This document shows positions 23,301 through 31,330 of a DNA stretch of 64,000 bases, one piece after another. Under the pieces are notes generated by a model. It had not been told where the DNA came from, ran no database searches, and saw only the letters and a list, made by a program, of their open reading frames with translations. Every line of letters starts with the position of its first letter. The stretch's first letter is position 1. The position numbers and the translations under genes were made by a program. This DNA comes from Muricea muricata (lineage: Eukaryota; Cnidaria; Anthozoa; Malacalcyonacea; Plexauridae): assembly GCA_963855995.1 (NCBI GenBank), contig OY979731.1, forward strand, positions 3,187,001 through 3,251,000. Reading direction: 5' to 3'.

Positions 23301-26300
23301 AATAAGTAAGTTATGGCATCTGTTGAAATGGGAAAATGAAAGAAAATGATTTAGTCAAATTTGCATTGGTATGGGATAACGAACTGTGCTATTCCATCGG
23401 TATAGGATAGCGAACTGTGCTATTCCATTTGAATATCTACTGCTCTTTATAAAGCATTCTTGACGATAGTGCAGTCTTATTAGTATGTAGTGGACCGGGA
23501 GCATCTAAACTGAAAATGCCGGAGTAATTTAGGGCCTAAACTTCTAGCGCCATTGCGCTAATATGTCTCTTGCGTTGGACAAGCTGCACCACGTATTATC
23601 AAATCGTTTGGCACTGTTATAGTTCTTAAAACACAAGCTAACTAAATTGGGTTCTTGCACACATCTCTCTGAACCACGCAAATCAGTTTTAGTGCTAGAA
23701 AAGACTCTAAAACACCCATTTCTCTAAATATTTTGCAAAATGTTAGGAAATGTCGAGCCTTATAAATACAGAATAAAAAGCCCGACTATCTTCTGCGTGC
23801 AGCAAAAGATTGGAACGAAAATATTAAAAAGATTGATATAAAAAGCAACAAAAGATTGAAACGGAAGTCTTTCATGTTCTCCTTCGAATCTTAACTGCGC
23901 TCCCTTCTCCCACACAGCGCTATTTTAAACTATTTCCAAAGGGAGTGACTGCTTTTGTTTCGGGCACTTTGTGAGAGAAGAATCCATGACGAATAACGCC
24001 TATACGAAAAATTTACTTATTCCTTGCCCAAACTCAAATTCAGAGAATTAAATATTTTTTAAGCCAATTACTGTTGAATAAAATAACCCGGCAAAAATAA
24101 GAAATCTACGCAGAGGAAACCGATATTACATACCTTTAGCAAACCTTTGTCGTCCAATAACTCCTTCACGTACGGGATTTTTGCGACGTTGTCGGCCATC
24201 ACCGAAGTCAGCACGGACTGTGGCGAGCCTTGGTCGAAATCCAGCAGGATAGAAAACACCGTATCTGTGTTAGGGAATTTCTCGATAAAAGTCTGACAGC
24301 GAGAGGCATGGGCACCGTGGCCGACTCGCACATCGCCCGACACCAGGGATACAATATTTTCAAAGTCTTTGAAAACAACATAAAGCTCGATGTCTGAAAG
24401 CATAATTTCTGCGAATGTGTCCATGTTCATTCCAGATTTGGCGAACGTTTCTTGGTTTGCAAACATCGAAGAATAATCGTGTAAAGCCAGAGAGTCTCCC
24501 TTGCCTGTCAATGTGAAGTGATCGGCATATTTTGAACTTTCCAAAGTGACTTCGATTTCTTGTTCGCCGTTCACCCAAGTACCTGGAGGGATATAAATAG
24601 GAATTCGTGGCGAAACCTGACAATTTGGTCATGCTGTGCAAATATTTCCCTGTTTATTGAACGTGAGAACAACTATTCTGTAAGGAAATCAAAATTCATA
24701 TGAGATCATGAGTTTGGGGGCATTCCGTTCCAAACATATTATGCGTTGGGTGTACCCGCGGGGAAACATCGACTTACAGCAGAACTTTGATCATCTCTTC
24801 ACATAAGCGCAACACGTTTAATTAGGAGGGATCGATCTCAGAGATTAAAGGCGTTCATACACCCACGAAATTGTCGATATCAATATATATGTTAAGCAAA
24901 TACAAATACACACGTTTGTGTATTCTGTATCAAATATTGATGTGAAATGTTAAAAAGGTCTTGCTTTTCTTTGCAAACACATTTCTACAATATTGCATCG
25001 AAATATTGAAATTGAGTAAACATACAGAGGCTGGAATATCATAAGTAAATTGATTAACAGTCTTATTTAATTACCTTGAGCTTTAAATTGCCATTTCTGT
25101 CCTTTAGTTTCCTTGTCGTTATAACTGAACTCCACCATCGCATTGCTTATCTCCAATTTGTCATTAAACAATTTCATTGGATCTTTCATGTCTGACGTCA
25201 CGCTGACGTCATTGTTCTCGTGAACATTGTAAGTAAAGCTCACCGTGCTCATCTTTGACAGTTTCGCAAAGCCCTCTGGGAGACTTGGTAGAATTCCTGA
25301 CGGGACAAGATCGTTTAACAAGTCTTGGACGTTGCTTTTCTTTCCTAGAAAGCAGAAATATAAAATAGGAAAAAAATCATTATTACTTGATTTCTAACAT
25401 TACAGATTTGTAAATCATAGTTGCACATTATTCAGAGAACGTGTCTCAGTATGGTATGGAGATTTGTGCTGCAAAATCAACTTCGAGCGCTTTTGTCTCT
25501 GCGACATAAAACAATTTCAATTCTGAACGCTTGCAAGGATTTGCAATTTGTGTAGAATTGGAACACTGCACATATGAAAAGTCAATTGCACATATGAAAT
25601 TTTATGTGTAAATTGGAAAAACTTCACGCATGAAAAGTCAATTTCTCATGTGAAATCGATTGTGAAGGGATAGCTAGATTTAATATAAAAACATTTAGAT
25701 AAATTTTATAGATTGTAGTTTAAAAGATGCATTTAATAGCTAACGCGTTTTTGTATAACATATGAGTGTAAACTTCGAACAAATTTGGCATAAATAACTC
25801 GTCAAGTGCTACGAATTAAGCCTGCAGTGTGTACTAAATGTTGTGAAAAATAATGATAAATTGCCCGTTTGAAAAATTAGCATTGACATTCGGTGTTTTT
25901 TTATTTTGGTGAATGCATTATTTCTGCATACTGTAGTTAAAATTGCTGAAATTATAGCTAAAATTTACCTACCATGAAAAATGTCCGGAAAATTTATGGA
26001 TTTCATACCATTGAATTCAGCAAACCCATGGTATGAAAGGCATTTCTAATTTTTTTTCTCAAATGTTGAATACAACAAAAAAATTTCCAGTGATTACTGA
26101 CTGTGTTATGACAACACCAAGATTAAGCAAGCTAATCTACTGCTTCTTACCTTGTGTAGTTTTATCCTCAGTAACATCCCCCAAATTTTCGTTCGTGTTA
26201 TATCCGCTGGTTCGATCTTTAACTTTTCTAAAACTTGTACCTCCAGCATTCTCGTTACCAGAGGAACCTCCCACCAAAGTACTCACCACGTCCGCCTTCT

Positions 26301-29300
26301 CAGTCGAGGTAGGACCTCCAGGGACTTCCCCTTTGCTCTCTTGGTTTGGTACCATGTCCGCGGCTTGAGAGCTTCCAGTTGCTTTTGTGGTGTCCGCAAG
26401 GTAGTCGTCACTTTTGGCTTCGGCCGCTTTCAGCCGTTCTTCATCTTCTTTGATTTGATCCCCAATGTTCATGCTTAGTTGTTCAACTTTGTTTTGAATA
26501 TCCTTATTTGATTTCGAATCATCTTGTTTGCGGTTTATTTCGTCTTCAGAATTCTGGTTATCGTTGGCCATGTTGTCGCTCGATGGCAACGTTAATCCTT
26601 GGCCATTGTTGTTTCGCAAGTTTACATCCGCTTGTTCAACAGGATTATTTTCCTTGCCGACGTTTTCTTGAAGATTCTGTTTTACATTACCATTGTCATT
26701 TTCTGCCAGCGTGGCGCCTTGCTCTTGTGAAGGATTATTTATGTCGTTTTGTTGAGGATTTTGTTTAACGTCGGCAAAATTGCTTCCCGGAACCGTAACA
26801 CTTTGTTGTTGTCCAGCATTAATAGGACTGTTTTCCTTGAAGTCGTTTTGTGGAAGATTTTGTTTAACGTTCGCGATATAATCGGCTCCTGGCGTTGTCG
26901 GTGCTTGCTCTTGAACAGAATTTTTAATGTTGTTTTCCTGAGGATTCTGTTTAGCTGCGGCCATACTATCACCTCCTTGTACAGGATTGTTTTCTTCTAT
27001 AACTTTCTCTTGAACATTCTGTTTAACGCTAGCAATATCATTGCTTACTGGCGTCGTTCCTGTTTCCACTTGACCGCTGTTCTCGTTTGGGTTTGTTTCA
27101 GCAATTACAGGGTTTTTTTCCTTTATGTCTTTTCCTTGGAGACCCTGACTTTCGCCATTTGCAATATTGTCCCCTTGTGCCATTTCTTGACCATCATTAA
27201 CCTGTTTGGACATGTTGTCGTTTTCTGGTAAAGTCTCTGCAATTTCTTTACCATTATTAACAGGATTGGCTTCCTCTTGATCGCCTTTCGGTATATTGTT
27301 TGGAATCGTCGCTGCCTCTTGAGGATTATCTTGTTTCAAGTTTGTTTCTTTGTTCGCCATTTCTTGAGCACTCGGACTATCTTGGGGCATATTTTTGCTG
27401 TTTGGCAATATGGCTGATTCTTCACCAACATCTGACTTTGGCTTTGTGTCAAAATTGACAGGATTGGTGTCTTTTCCTTGAGAGTTCTGACTATCCTTTG
27501 TCAACGTTCCGGCTTCTTGTTTTGTGTCCGGCTGTTCTAAATTACCTGGATTTATTTCTTTGTTATTATCTTTTGCCAAATCGTTTGAACGTTGAGGTAT
27601 TTGTTCACCACCGTTATCCTTTTCACTTTTGTCTTTAATATTCGAGCTTACATCATTTGTTTTCTCAGCATCAGGAGGACTGCTGTCCGTATTCCCATTG
27701 AGCTCATTTGCAGGTTTGTCGGTTGATGGTTCGTTGTCGTTTAACTCGTTTTCTTTAGCTGTTGCAATAGCAGGATCTTGTTTGTCTTCGCTTTCGCTGC
27801 TGTTTGACTGTGTTTTGTCAGTGCCCGAATTGGTAGGGTTTTTGCTTGTGGTTCTTGCCGCTGGTTTTTGTGTATTTTCATTGATTATGTTGTTGTCTGT
27901 TGTTGATTGTGTCTGTTGGATTGTTTTGTCAACATCCGTTGTTGCGTGTTCTGGCTTGCTAACATCTTTGTTGTCATTATCCTCAGTTAGTATTGTTTTT
28001 GAACTTTTGTCGTCCTTGTTCTCTGTCGTTGGTGCAGTCAGTTTATGAGAATCCTTGTTCTCTGTCTTGTCTTCAATTTCTTTACTCTGGCTGTCTTCAT
28101 TTTTGATGCTTTGTGCTGCGGATGTGTCTTCCTTAACTTTGTCCTTTTCATCATTGTTGTCGTTAGTCACCTGTGGTTTTTGTGCGTCTTTATCGCGGTC
28201 TGTTTTTGTCTGTTGTTTTTGTGCTGCTTCGTTAAGGTCATTTTCGTTAGTAGTGTTCTCGTTCTTTTCGCTGTCATCCTTGTTCTTGTCACCATTGTTG
28301 TCCTTGTCATCATCGTTTCCTTTATCGTTGTGGCTTTTGCTATTGGTTTTATTGTCGAAGTTACTGTTTTTGCTGTCGTCCTTTTTGTCTTCGTCAGCGC
28401 GTTCTCCAGTCATTGGTTTAAATTTTGAGTTGTCTTCTTCGTCTGACGTCTCAGTGTCTTCACTCGTTCCCGGTTTCAACTTTTCATTGTTTTTGCTCTG
28501 ATCATTTGTATCTGGTTTCTCAGCTTCAGTATCTTTGCTTTTCTTATTATTACTTGTTATCTTTGGCGCTTCATCATTCGTATCTTTGTCAATGTTTTTG
28601 TCAGTTTTTTCATCACGGTTGGTATCCTTCTCGTCGTCTTTGTCTTTGGTATCTTTTTTCTCATCATCAGAATCGGTGCTTTTCAAGTCCTTAGCATCGC
28701 CTGTTCGGCTAGGTTTTTCGTCTATATGTTTTGCATATTGCTTTGAAGTTGCCACTTTCTGAAACACAGAAGGAACGCTATGCATTTAAAAGTGTATTTA
28801 TAACAAGCGAAAGTGTTACAAAGACGTTAACATCAATGCGAAAAAAAATGAACGCGCTAAAATGATGAAATGACGGGCTACTTCAAAAAGTCATCGTTGT
28901 TTGCGATTCGTTCTTAAAAATACAAATTTTATAGTTTCTTGTCGTTCATTCTTATAACCAACCGCTCGCAAAACCTGTTAGTTTGGGTTTGTGGTGACAC
29001 ACAAGTAATGGTGATACCATTCTAAGTATCATCACGCAACTGTCACGATGTAAGAAACGTTACTAAAGTCTATCTTCCAGCCGACACCGCGTTGCTGCAC
29101 ATTGCTCATTCCTAGGCTTCTATACTGACACTGCTTTGTCGAGCTACCTTCCCCTGTTCTCTATTGTAATCTGTATAGTATTAGATAAAAAGCAAAAATA
29201 AAGAAAGCCCAGGGAAACCTACCTTCATCCTGGGCAAATCTTCAGTATTGCTTTCACGTTCGTCTTCGTTCACCGATTCCTCGTCATCTTCGTCACTCTT

Positions 29301-30763
29301 GATGTCTTTATGTTTTTTTGCTTTTCTTCCCTTTTTGTCTTTTTTCATCGCTTTTTGTCTTTTTTCATCTAATTCATCTTGTTCAAGGCTTATATCTTTC
29401 TCTTCGTATACAGCCTCGCCGTCTTCTAGGCTGTCTTTGTTTTCTATTTTATCGTCATTTTTGTCCTTTTTTGTTTTGCTGTGAGCGTATTTGTGTTGGA
29501 TTTTAGATTTTCCCACAGTCTTGTCGCTGTCCACATCATCATCACGCATTCCGTCGTCGTCGTCATCTTGCTGCAGCAGTGACACAAAAAATAGTACACA
29601 AAATCTGGTTAGATGTTGCGTAATCTGGTTAGATATCGTCTGGGTAATAAGGTCTCCTGGCTATTAGGAAATAATCACAATTCTTGATTACGATTCTACG
29701 AGGATGGGGTGCGGTGTGGGGGGGGGAACGGTTATTTACCCCTCCTATATTTAAGAAATTTATGACCGAGAAACATGAAAAGGCACAAACGAGGGCATTT
29801 GGAATTTGGAATAACACAACTGTCGAAATTACTGCATACTAGAGTGAGCCATTGTACTTCAGCTAAGTTGTTTGAGTAGCCTAATTTGCAATTGTGCAAA
29901 AGTCTTAAAGAACAAAGTACATGGCGTCCCGAAAATTGAGTGACACTGTACAAATTATATTATTCTTCTTAGATGGCTTTTAGACACGTGTGATTAGAGA
30001 TCTTGGAACTCAGTGGATTTCTACTTGCATCGGTTAAAAATTTTAAAACGTTTTTGCTTGGTTTGATTTACTTGAAATTTTTTTGTATTTTAAATTCAAG
30101 AGGTAGAAGTATTACAGATTCCAAACAGTGAAGTCAAACTTCACAAACCAAAATTGAGGTTCTGATTAGAGATTAGTTAGCGAACATGAAATCAATTGGA
30201 ACCAACGGACAATTTGGTCTGCTCACTGCGCTATTAGGAATTCTTATTTGTGACATGATTTTGGGATCAACTAAATTGGCATGTACAGCAAAGAACAGAC
30301 AACTTGTTCCAAGTTTGATTAAAACAGAATGCAACAGGATTCAACTGTGTTTTGCTGTCCACATTGTTTAAAGTTGGCCTGCAACAAATATTGCATAACA
30401 AGCGTTTTTTTCATCTGATTGCAGGCTCATCAGTATTGTTCAATATTTTTCACATCTATCAACGTGGACAACAAAACATTGCTCAACCCTATTGAACTGA
30501 AACTTCAAAATTATACATGTATTTATTACGTATGATTTGTCAGCAGTCTCCGCCATCTCCCTGTCTTCGTCAGCATTCCATGACGTATCATCAGACATTG
30601 AGTCATCATCGTCAAAATCATCAGGCTTCTTTGTATTATACTTCATATAAGGGGAAGTAAACGTGCCGTCGACTTCTTCCACCAGATCTGGAGTGTTCGA
30701 TGAGTTAGAAATTGCTGTAAACAGTAGCAGCGATAGAAATGCTTGTTTGATCACCATATTCAT
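11240..30763 (-). CDS. Large secreted modular protein, 15 exons, unknown family
   Basis: Fifteen exons (listed separately) join with consistent phases into about 2,565 codons. Order in the protein: signal peptide (1 to about 22), acidic segment to 78, Lys/Asp/Glu-rich segment (79-194), Asn/Asp/Lys/Gln-rich disordered segment (195-1063), beta-rich region (1064-1990), Ala-rich helix segment (1991-2081), ten-cysteine cluster (2082-2141), helix plus beta module (2142-2271), basic segment (2272-2364), helical C-terminus (2365-2565). No transmembrane segment after the signal peptide is evident, so secretion is inferred. I recognise no named domain. The helix-then-beta layout with NIK and an FxxSLSGxxFGIT-like strand reminds me of large uncharacterised secreted proteins of marine invertebrates, from memory only. 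A vitellogenin or apolipoprotein-like protein is a weaker alternative. Confidence 0.8.
11401..11756. repeat. 110-124-bp tandem repeat, three copies, in last intron
   Basis: Three copies starting at TTTATT (11401, 11509 and 11623), each with GGATAGCTCTATCAGTTCTA, TCTCTTATTGATCCAGTGT and GGAGGAAACCTAAACTAA. Same unit as 1858-2045 in the opposite orientation. The array ends only a few bases from the exon 14 donor, so it fills most of this intron. Confidence 0.9.
11747..11752 (-). terminator. Possible intronic poly(A) signal
   Basis: AATAAA on the minus strand five bases after the read-through stop (TAG at 11759-11757). It is part of the tandem repeat, so three such hexamers recur along the intron. 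If used, it would give a shorter protein ending SAVS in place of exon 15. Confidence 0.25.
11766..12004 (-). CDS. Exon 14, helical C-terminal segment
   Basis: Acceptor (tatttcatgtag) then GTGTTAATC; enters in phase 1 and leaves in phase 0 at GCG followed by the donor GTGAGT. Encodes about 80 residues starting GVNQWKMNCEADQEDQNK, with amphipathic helix character (EWVSTMEGRIRKL, RFLSNLFRAFEGMF, KVLSTLQAIREIS) and one cysteine. Read through the donor, the frame ends three codons later at TAG. Confidence 0.82.
12257..12325 (-). CDS. Exon 13, 23 codons
   Basis: A short exon recovered from its splice sites: acceptor tttctttatcctacttcag, donor GCAG followed by GTATGC. Its length is 69 (a multiple of three) and both ends are phase 1, matching exons 12 and 14. 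It encodes VLDTPEMRDRLPDIEMNLR and a few more residues, continuing the helical C-terminal region. Confidence 0.8.
12326..13952. other. Intron 12 of the large gene
   Basis: AT-rich, with an isolated CCAAGATGGCGGAACG word at about 13192, as in the foldback arms upstream. I see no other exon that would keep phase 1, and no complete mobile element. Confidence 0.5.
13953..14129 (-). CDS. Exon 12, coiled-coil-like
   Basis: Acceptor (tgtctattattcag) then CATCAAAG; donor CAAG followed by GTAATA; 177 bases, phase 1 at both ends. Encodes ASKKGKCKVYRQLVEICKD and then a heptad-like helix through KKMSESYQVSRDQYEKRLTE and LNTTITDLEKQ. Two cysteines. Suggests oligomerisation, by inference. Confidence 0.85.
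14268..14293 (-). other. G-quadruplex-capable run
   Basis: The minus strand reads GGGGG AGGGGG AGGGGG followed by more G, fitting the four-G-run pattern. A G run on the plus strand (14384-14394) could also pair with it. The minus strand is the transcribed sense, so the intron RNA carries the G-rich version. Confidence 0.5.
14568..14660. repeat. Foldback MITE family M, copy B (5' part only)
   Basis: Begins AATGGACCATTCCCCTATTA and continues with AATTGGCACAGCCGGAAAGA, then loses similarity near 14660. The other arm is missing. It abuts a piece of the 6210-6430 element in inverted orientation. Confidence 0.75.
15341..15513. repeat. Cluster of CACATGTG palindromes
   Basis: At least seven ACATGT palindromes within about 170 bases, most as TCACATGTGA or CCACATGTGG, with related TGTGATCCAAGTGTGG words. 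Each contains two overlapping CANNTG (E-box-like) sites. Either a degenerate tandem repeat or a protein-binding cluster; it lies about 40 bases inside the intron after exon 11. Confidence 0.7.
15549..15827 (-). CDS. Exon 11, basic segment
   Basis: Acceptor (tcttattgtttgtag) then TTCCTTCAAAG; donor CCAG followed by GTATAA; 279 bases, phase 1 to 1. Encodes VPSKKAETKPKRGRRRSDQL and then an Arg/Pro/Glu/Asp-rich, mostly disordered stretch (YTRRRREYESTDDDPENRPF) and PRSPLRRKW. Several dibasic sites could be furin-type cleavage sites if the protein is secreted (inference). Confidence 0.85.
15828..16857. other. Intron 10 of the large gene
   Basis: No further exon supported. An open frame ending in a GTAAGT word at about 16414 was examined and rejected. 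A short duplication (CGAATCAGTGATTTGTGG and CGAATGAGTGATTTGTGG) lies at about 16611-16655. Confidence 0.5.
16858..17248 (-). CDS. Exon 10, helix plus beta module
   Basis: Acceptor (ttttgtcgctcacag) then AAACTTGTG; donor AAAG followed by GTAAAC; 391 bases, phase 0 to 1. Starts KLVYADKEKKRAREKIVWET, then an Ala/Val-rich helix (AVLDAARRALHLV), GLGAAESIKRFGLERLVNIK, and alternating hydrophobic strands (AVCFHTTLKTL, CLTMRINATFA). Ends in a Lys/Arg/His-rich tail (MFHKSRKHK) that runs into the basic exon 11. Three cysteines. The helix, GLERLVNIK and strand order looks like one unit of a repeated module, of which only one clear copy is present. Confidence 0.85.
17249..18248. other. Intron 9 of the large gene
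   Basis: Contains degenerate tandem words (GGTAATCGATCATGAATTGG, GGTAATTGAGCAT, GATAATTAATCATGAATCG) at about 17890-18015, with a period of about 30 bases. No exon or named element seen otherwise. Confidence 0.5.
18249..18427 (-). CDS. Exon 9, ten-cysteine cluster
   Basis: Acceptor (cttgttatacgtag) then CTTGCATCGG; donor GCG followed by GTAAGT; 179 bases, phase 1 to 0. Encodes about 60 residues with ten cysteines and three tryptophans in the first 50: TCIGCTSWLKCC, GNCVKCPGWKPCCW, NPICKAKNHACRIMKQ, followed by an Ala-rich helix (VAAENLQKIA). The two CC pairs and the CPxWxPCCW core suggest a compact disulfide-bonded unit. It links the helical exon 8 to the helix-beta exon 10. No named Cys-rich family matched from memory. 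Confidence 0.87.
18428..19112. other. Intron 8 of the large gene
   Basis: Contains AACAATGTTGAGCAATGTTG words at about 18826-18910, an isolated member of the TTGTTGAA-type palindromic group. No exon found. Confidence 0.5.
19113..19386 (-). CDS. Exon 8, Ala-rich helical segment
   Basis: Acceptor (taccctgattgcag) then GCCTCAGGATG; donor AAAAA followed by GTAGGT; 274 bases, phase 0 to 1. Encodes ASGCLPDIIPKVTSHVNLLV and a long helix with spaced Ala (ADQAQRYVKQASANYDEATR, YHKQALAEEHKR), then an acidic stretch (DEGENDIESDDRE) and two cysteines (KTCSEQRCG) leading into the Cys cluster of exon 9. Confidence 0.85.
19590..19956. repeat. Foldback MITE family M, copy C
   Basis: Left arm (starts within the family word GTTAGCACAGCTG) and right arm are inverted around a centre with TTTCGAAATGTGAT repeated twice. 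Right end AAAAGTTTGTCCAAAAGAGG then AATCGTCCATT. The extreme left end is missing or too diverged. Lies in intron 7 of the large gene. Confidence 0.85.
19957..20440. other. Remainder of intron 7
   Basis: No exon, RNA gene or element recognised. Confidence 0.5.
20441..20846 (-). CDS. Exon 7, end of beta-rich region
   Basis: Acceptor (acattgtcaactag) then ATACACGCCC; donor TTTT followed by GTAAGT; 406 bases, phase 2 to 0. Residues about 1855-1990. Short alternating strands: DLELYGKLDI, LICKLRIDKD, FPLILDDGLITVYADRHRP, AWFTVTPESTKFKLEGFANF, GLGAETKIDVSESGTEFSLS, GNLFGITKTVVSFM. The pattern (charged/hydrophobic strand, Gly, strand) continues exon 6. Confidence 0.88.
20926..21323. mobile_element. 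Foldback MITE family M, copy D (most complete)
   Basis: Ends AATGGACCATTCCCCTATTA (left) and GGAGAATGGTCCATT (right) are inverted. The two half-elements match in reverse order throughout (GCACAGTTGAAAAGAGCATC, TTGCAAAATATTGTAAAATG, GTACTACGCACGGAAAAGCG). About 400 bp, no coding frame. In intron 6 of the large gene. Confidence 0.88.
21324..21636. other. Rest of intron 6
   Basis: AT-rich, with a C run at 21599-21611 close to the exon 6 donor. No exon seen. Confidence 0.5.
21637..23291 (-). CDS. Exon 6, main beta-rich segment
   Basis: Acceptor (acttatttcatttaag) then GTGGCTAGC; donor GTGAA followed by GTAAGT; 1655 bases, phase 0 to 2. About 551 residues (1304-1854) dominated by short amphipathic strands: KLRLNVFGEGML, GVTLTLPILFHS, FATLTLYGSGSTKIGLATMN, GLSLVGQFRLPDVC, NNLTFTGFVNFDPTGVRLRM, ELLVTGQLNFGLYGSLY. 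A helical insert (VVMEMEDDARRILDENRMLN) interrupts them. Two cysteines at the DVCSLNTLCESA turn. Potential N-glycosylation sequons (NVS, NTT, NYS, NLT, NIT) fit a secreted protein. Probably several repeats of one beta fold, too diverged to delimit by eye. Confidence 0.9.
23292..24133. other. Intron 5 of the large gene
   Basis: Includes a short duplication (GGTATAGGATAGCGAACTGT and a near copy) at about 23369-23430. No exon seen. Confidence 0.5.
24134..24582 (-). CDS. Exon 5, beta-rich segment
   Basis: Acceptor (tttatatccctccag) then GTACTTGG; donor AAG followed by GTATGT; 449 bases, phase 1 to 0. Encodes GTWVNGEQEIEVTLESSKYA, HFTLTGKGDSLALHDYSSMF, then a more helical part with DIELYVVFKDFENIVSLVSG and FSILLDFDQGSPQSVLTSVM. 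The strand spacing continues from exon 4, so exons 4-7 form one structural region. Confidence 0.88.
24583..25074. other. Intron 4 of the large gene
   Basis: AT-rich, no exon or named repeat seen. Confidence 0.5.
25075..25344 (-). CDS. Exon 4, start of beta-rich region
   Basis: Acceptor (tttctgctttctag) then GAAAGAAAAGC; donor CAAG followed by GTAATT; 270 bases, phase 1 to 1. Encodes GKKSNVQDLLNDLVPSGILP, a short linker, then strands MSTVSFTYNVHENNDVSVTS, LEISNAMVEFSYNDKE and QKWQFKAQG, which read directly into GTWVNGE of exon 5. Marks the switch from disordered to folded sequence. Confidence 0.88.
25345..26150. other. Intron 3 of the large gene
   Basis: Contains near-repeats CACATATGAAAAGTCAATT and CGCATGAAAAGTCAATT at about 25568-25660. 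No exon seen. Confidence 0.5.
26151..28758 (-). CDS. Exon 3, 870-residue Asn/Asp/Lys-rich disordered segment
   Basis: Acceptor (ccttctgtgtttcag) then AAAGTGGCAAC; donor CAAG followed by GTAAGA; 2608 bases in one exon, phase 0 to 1. I see no Cys and no Trp. The first half is Asp/Lys/Glu/Asn/Ser/Thr-rich (KDTKDKDDEKDTNRDEKTDK). The second half has degenerate repeats of about 30 residues built around VKQNLQEN or AKQNPQEN, then KENNPV or EENNPV, with Pro/Thr spacers (TTPGAD, TVPGSN). The C-terminal part becomes helical (IKEDEERLKAAEAKSDD) and Gly-rich (VGGSSGNENAGGTSF). Likely an extended polyelectrolyte linker or matrix segment; ion or mineral binding is possible but unproven. Open frames on the opposite strand are shadows. 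Confidence 0.93.
28759..29222. other. Intron 2 of the large gene
   Basis: No exon, RNA gene or repeat recognised. Confidence 0.5.
29223..29570 (-). CDS. Exon 2, acidic then Lys-rich segment
   Basis: Acceptor (gtgtcactgctgcag) then CAAGATGACG; donor AAG followed by GTAGGT; 348 bases, phase 0 to 0. Encodes QDDDDDGMRDDDVDSDKTVG, then KTKKDKNDDKIENKDS and KKDKKGRKAKKHKDIKSDED. Entirely charged and low-complexity, continuous in style with exons 1 and 3. Confidence 0.88.
29571..30529. other. Intron 1 of the large gene
   Basis: Contains a G run at 29720-29727. A plus-strand frame at 30186 with a hydrophobic N-terminus (GLLTALLGILICDMILG) was seen, but it is short and unsupported. A pair of loosely matching words (AACAGGATTCAACTGTG and CAACCCTATTGAACTGAAAC) lies near 30333-30500. 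Confidence 0.45.
30530..30763 (-). CDS. Exon 1, signal peptide and acidic segment
   Basis: ATG at 30763 is the first Met, with an in-frame TAA six bases upstream, so the frame cannot extend further without a 5' exon. MNMVIKQAFLSLLLFTAIS is a typical signal peptide with probable cleavage after about residue 20-22. Then an acidic stretch (DDFDDDDSMSDDTS). Donor TAC followed by GTAATA after codon 78, phase 0, fitting exon 2. Confidence 0.85.
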
Positions 30764-30779
30764 CCTTTAGATGGGCAAA

Positions 30780-30786
30780 CTATATA
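30780..30786 (-). promoter_or_regulatory. TATA-like word upstream of the start codon
   Basis: TATATAG on the minus strand only about 20 bases before the ATG. At the usual spacing, transcription would start at or after this ATG, so it may be coincidental or drive initiation at the second Met (codon 3). Confidence 0.2.
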
Positions 30787-30899
30787 ACCAAATTAAATAG
30801 AAAGAAGATATTTACTGTAAATATCTTGACTAAAGCTGTCCCGGTTTGCACGGAAAATTGCCTATATTGCTGTAACATGGAAGCTAAAGGGCTGGGAAT

Positions 30900-31320
30900 G
30901 TAATACCGACATTTGACGTATGGGTATCCTTGACAAGTGAGAGTTGGGTATTCTTGACAAGCGTTTTGTTACATCAAACATATAGCCATTGTTTTTGATG
31001 GATTTGATGTGTGGGTACGAAGTAAGTAAGAAATTAGCTGATAGACATTGATCGATGAGTATATAAGATTTATGTGAGTTAAGATTGCCTGGTGAAATAA
31101 GAGTTGAAAGTTTGTATGACAGTTTTCTTAACTCTCATGTCATGCCCAAACGAGAACGAAATTTGCATGACAGTTGACGAAAGTTCAGAAGCGAAAGTTT
31201 TGTTAACTCTCATGTCCTGGTCATTAGTTGCATGAGAGTTGAGAAGCGCAATTTTGTATTATGAGAGTTTTCTCAACTCTCAGGAACAAGTAAGAACTTT
31301 TTGTTTGAGAATTATCCTTA
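30900..31320. repeat. Diverged copies of the 87-bp satellite
   Basis: GACAAGTGAGAGTTGGGTA near 30942, then CTCATGTCATGCCCAAACGAG, GTTGCATGAGAGTTGAGAAG and GAGAGTTTTCTCAACTCTCA between 31090 and 31285. These match the unit of the 5935-7345 array, about 24 kb away on the other side of the large gene. Confidence 0.8.
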
Positions 31321-31330
31321 ATGAAAAACT

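Noticed and set aside
27629-28501. Long plus-strand frames rich in Leu, Ser, Val and Phe
   Set aside because: They are antisense to exon 3; AAC, GAC, AAA and GAA codons read backwards give hydrophobic residues and few stops.
30186-30371. Small plus-strand secreted peptide with a hydrophobic N-terminus
   Set aside because: A short frame in intron 1 of the large gene with no cleavage or repeat features and no homologue I know.
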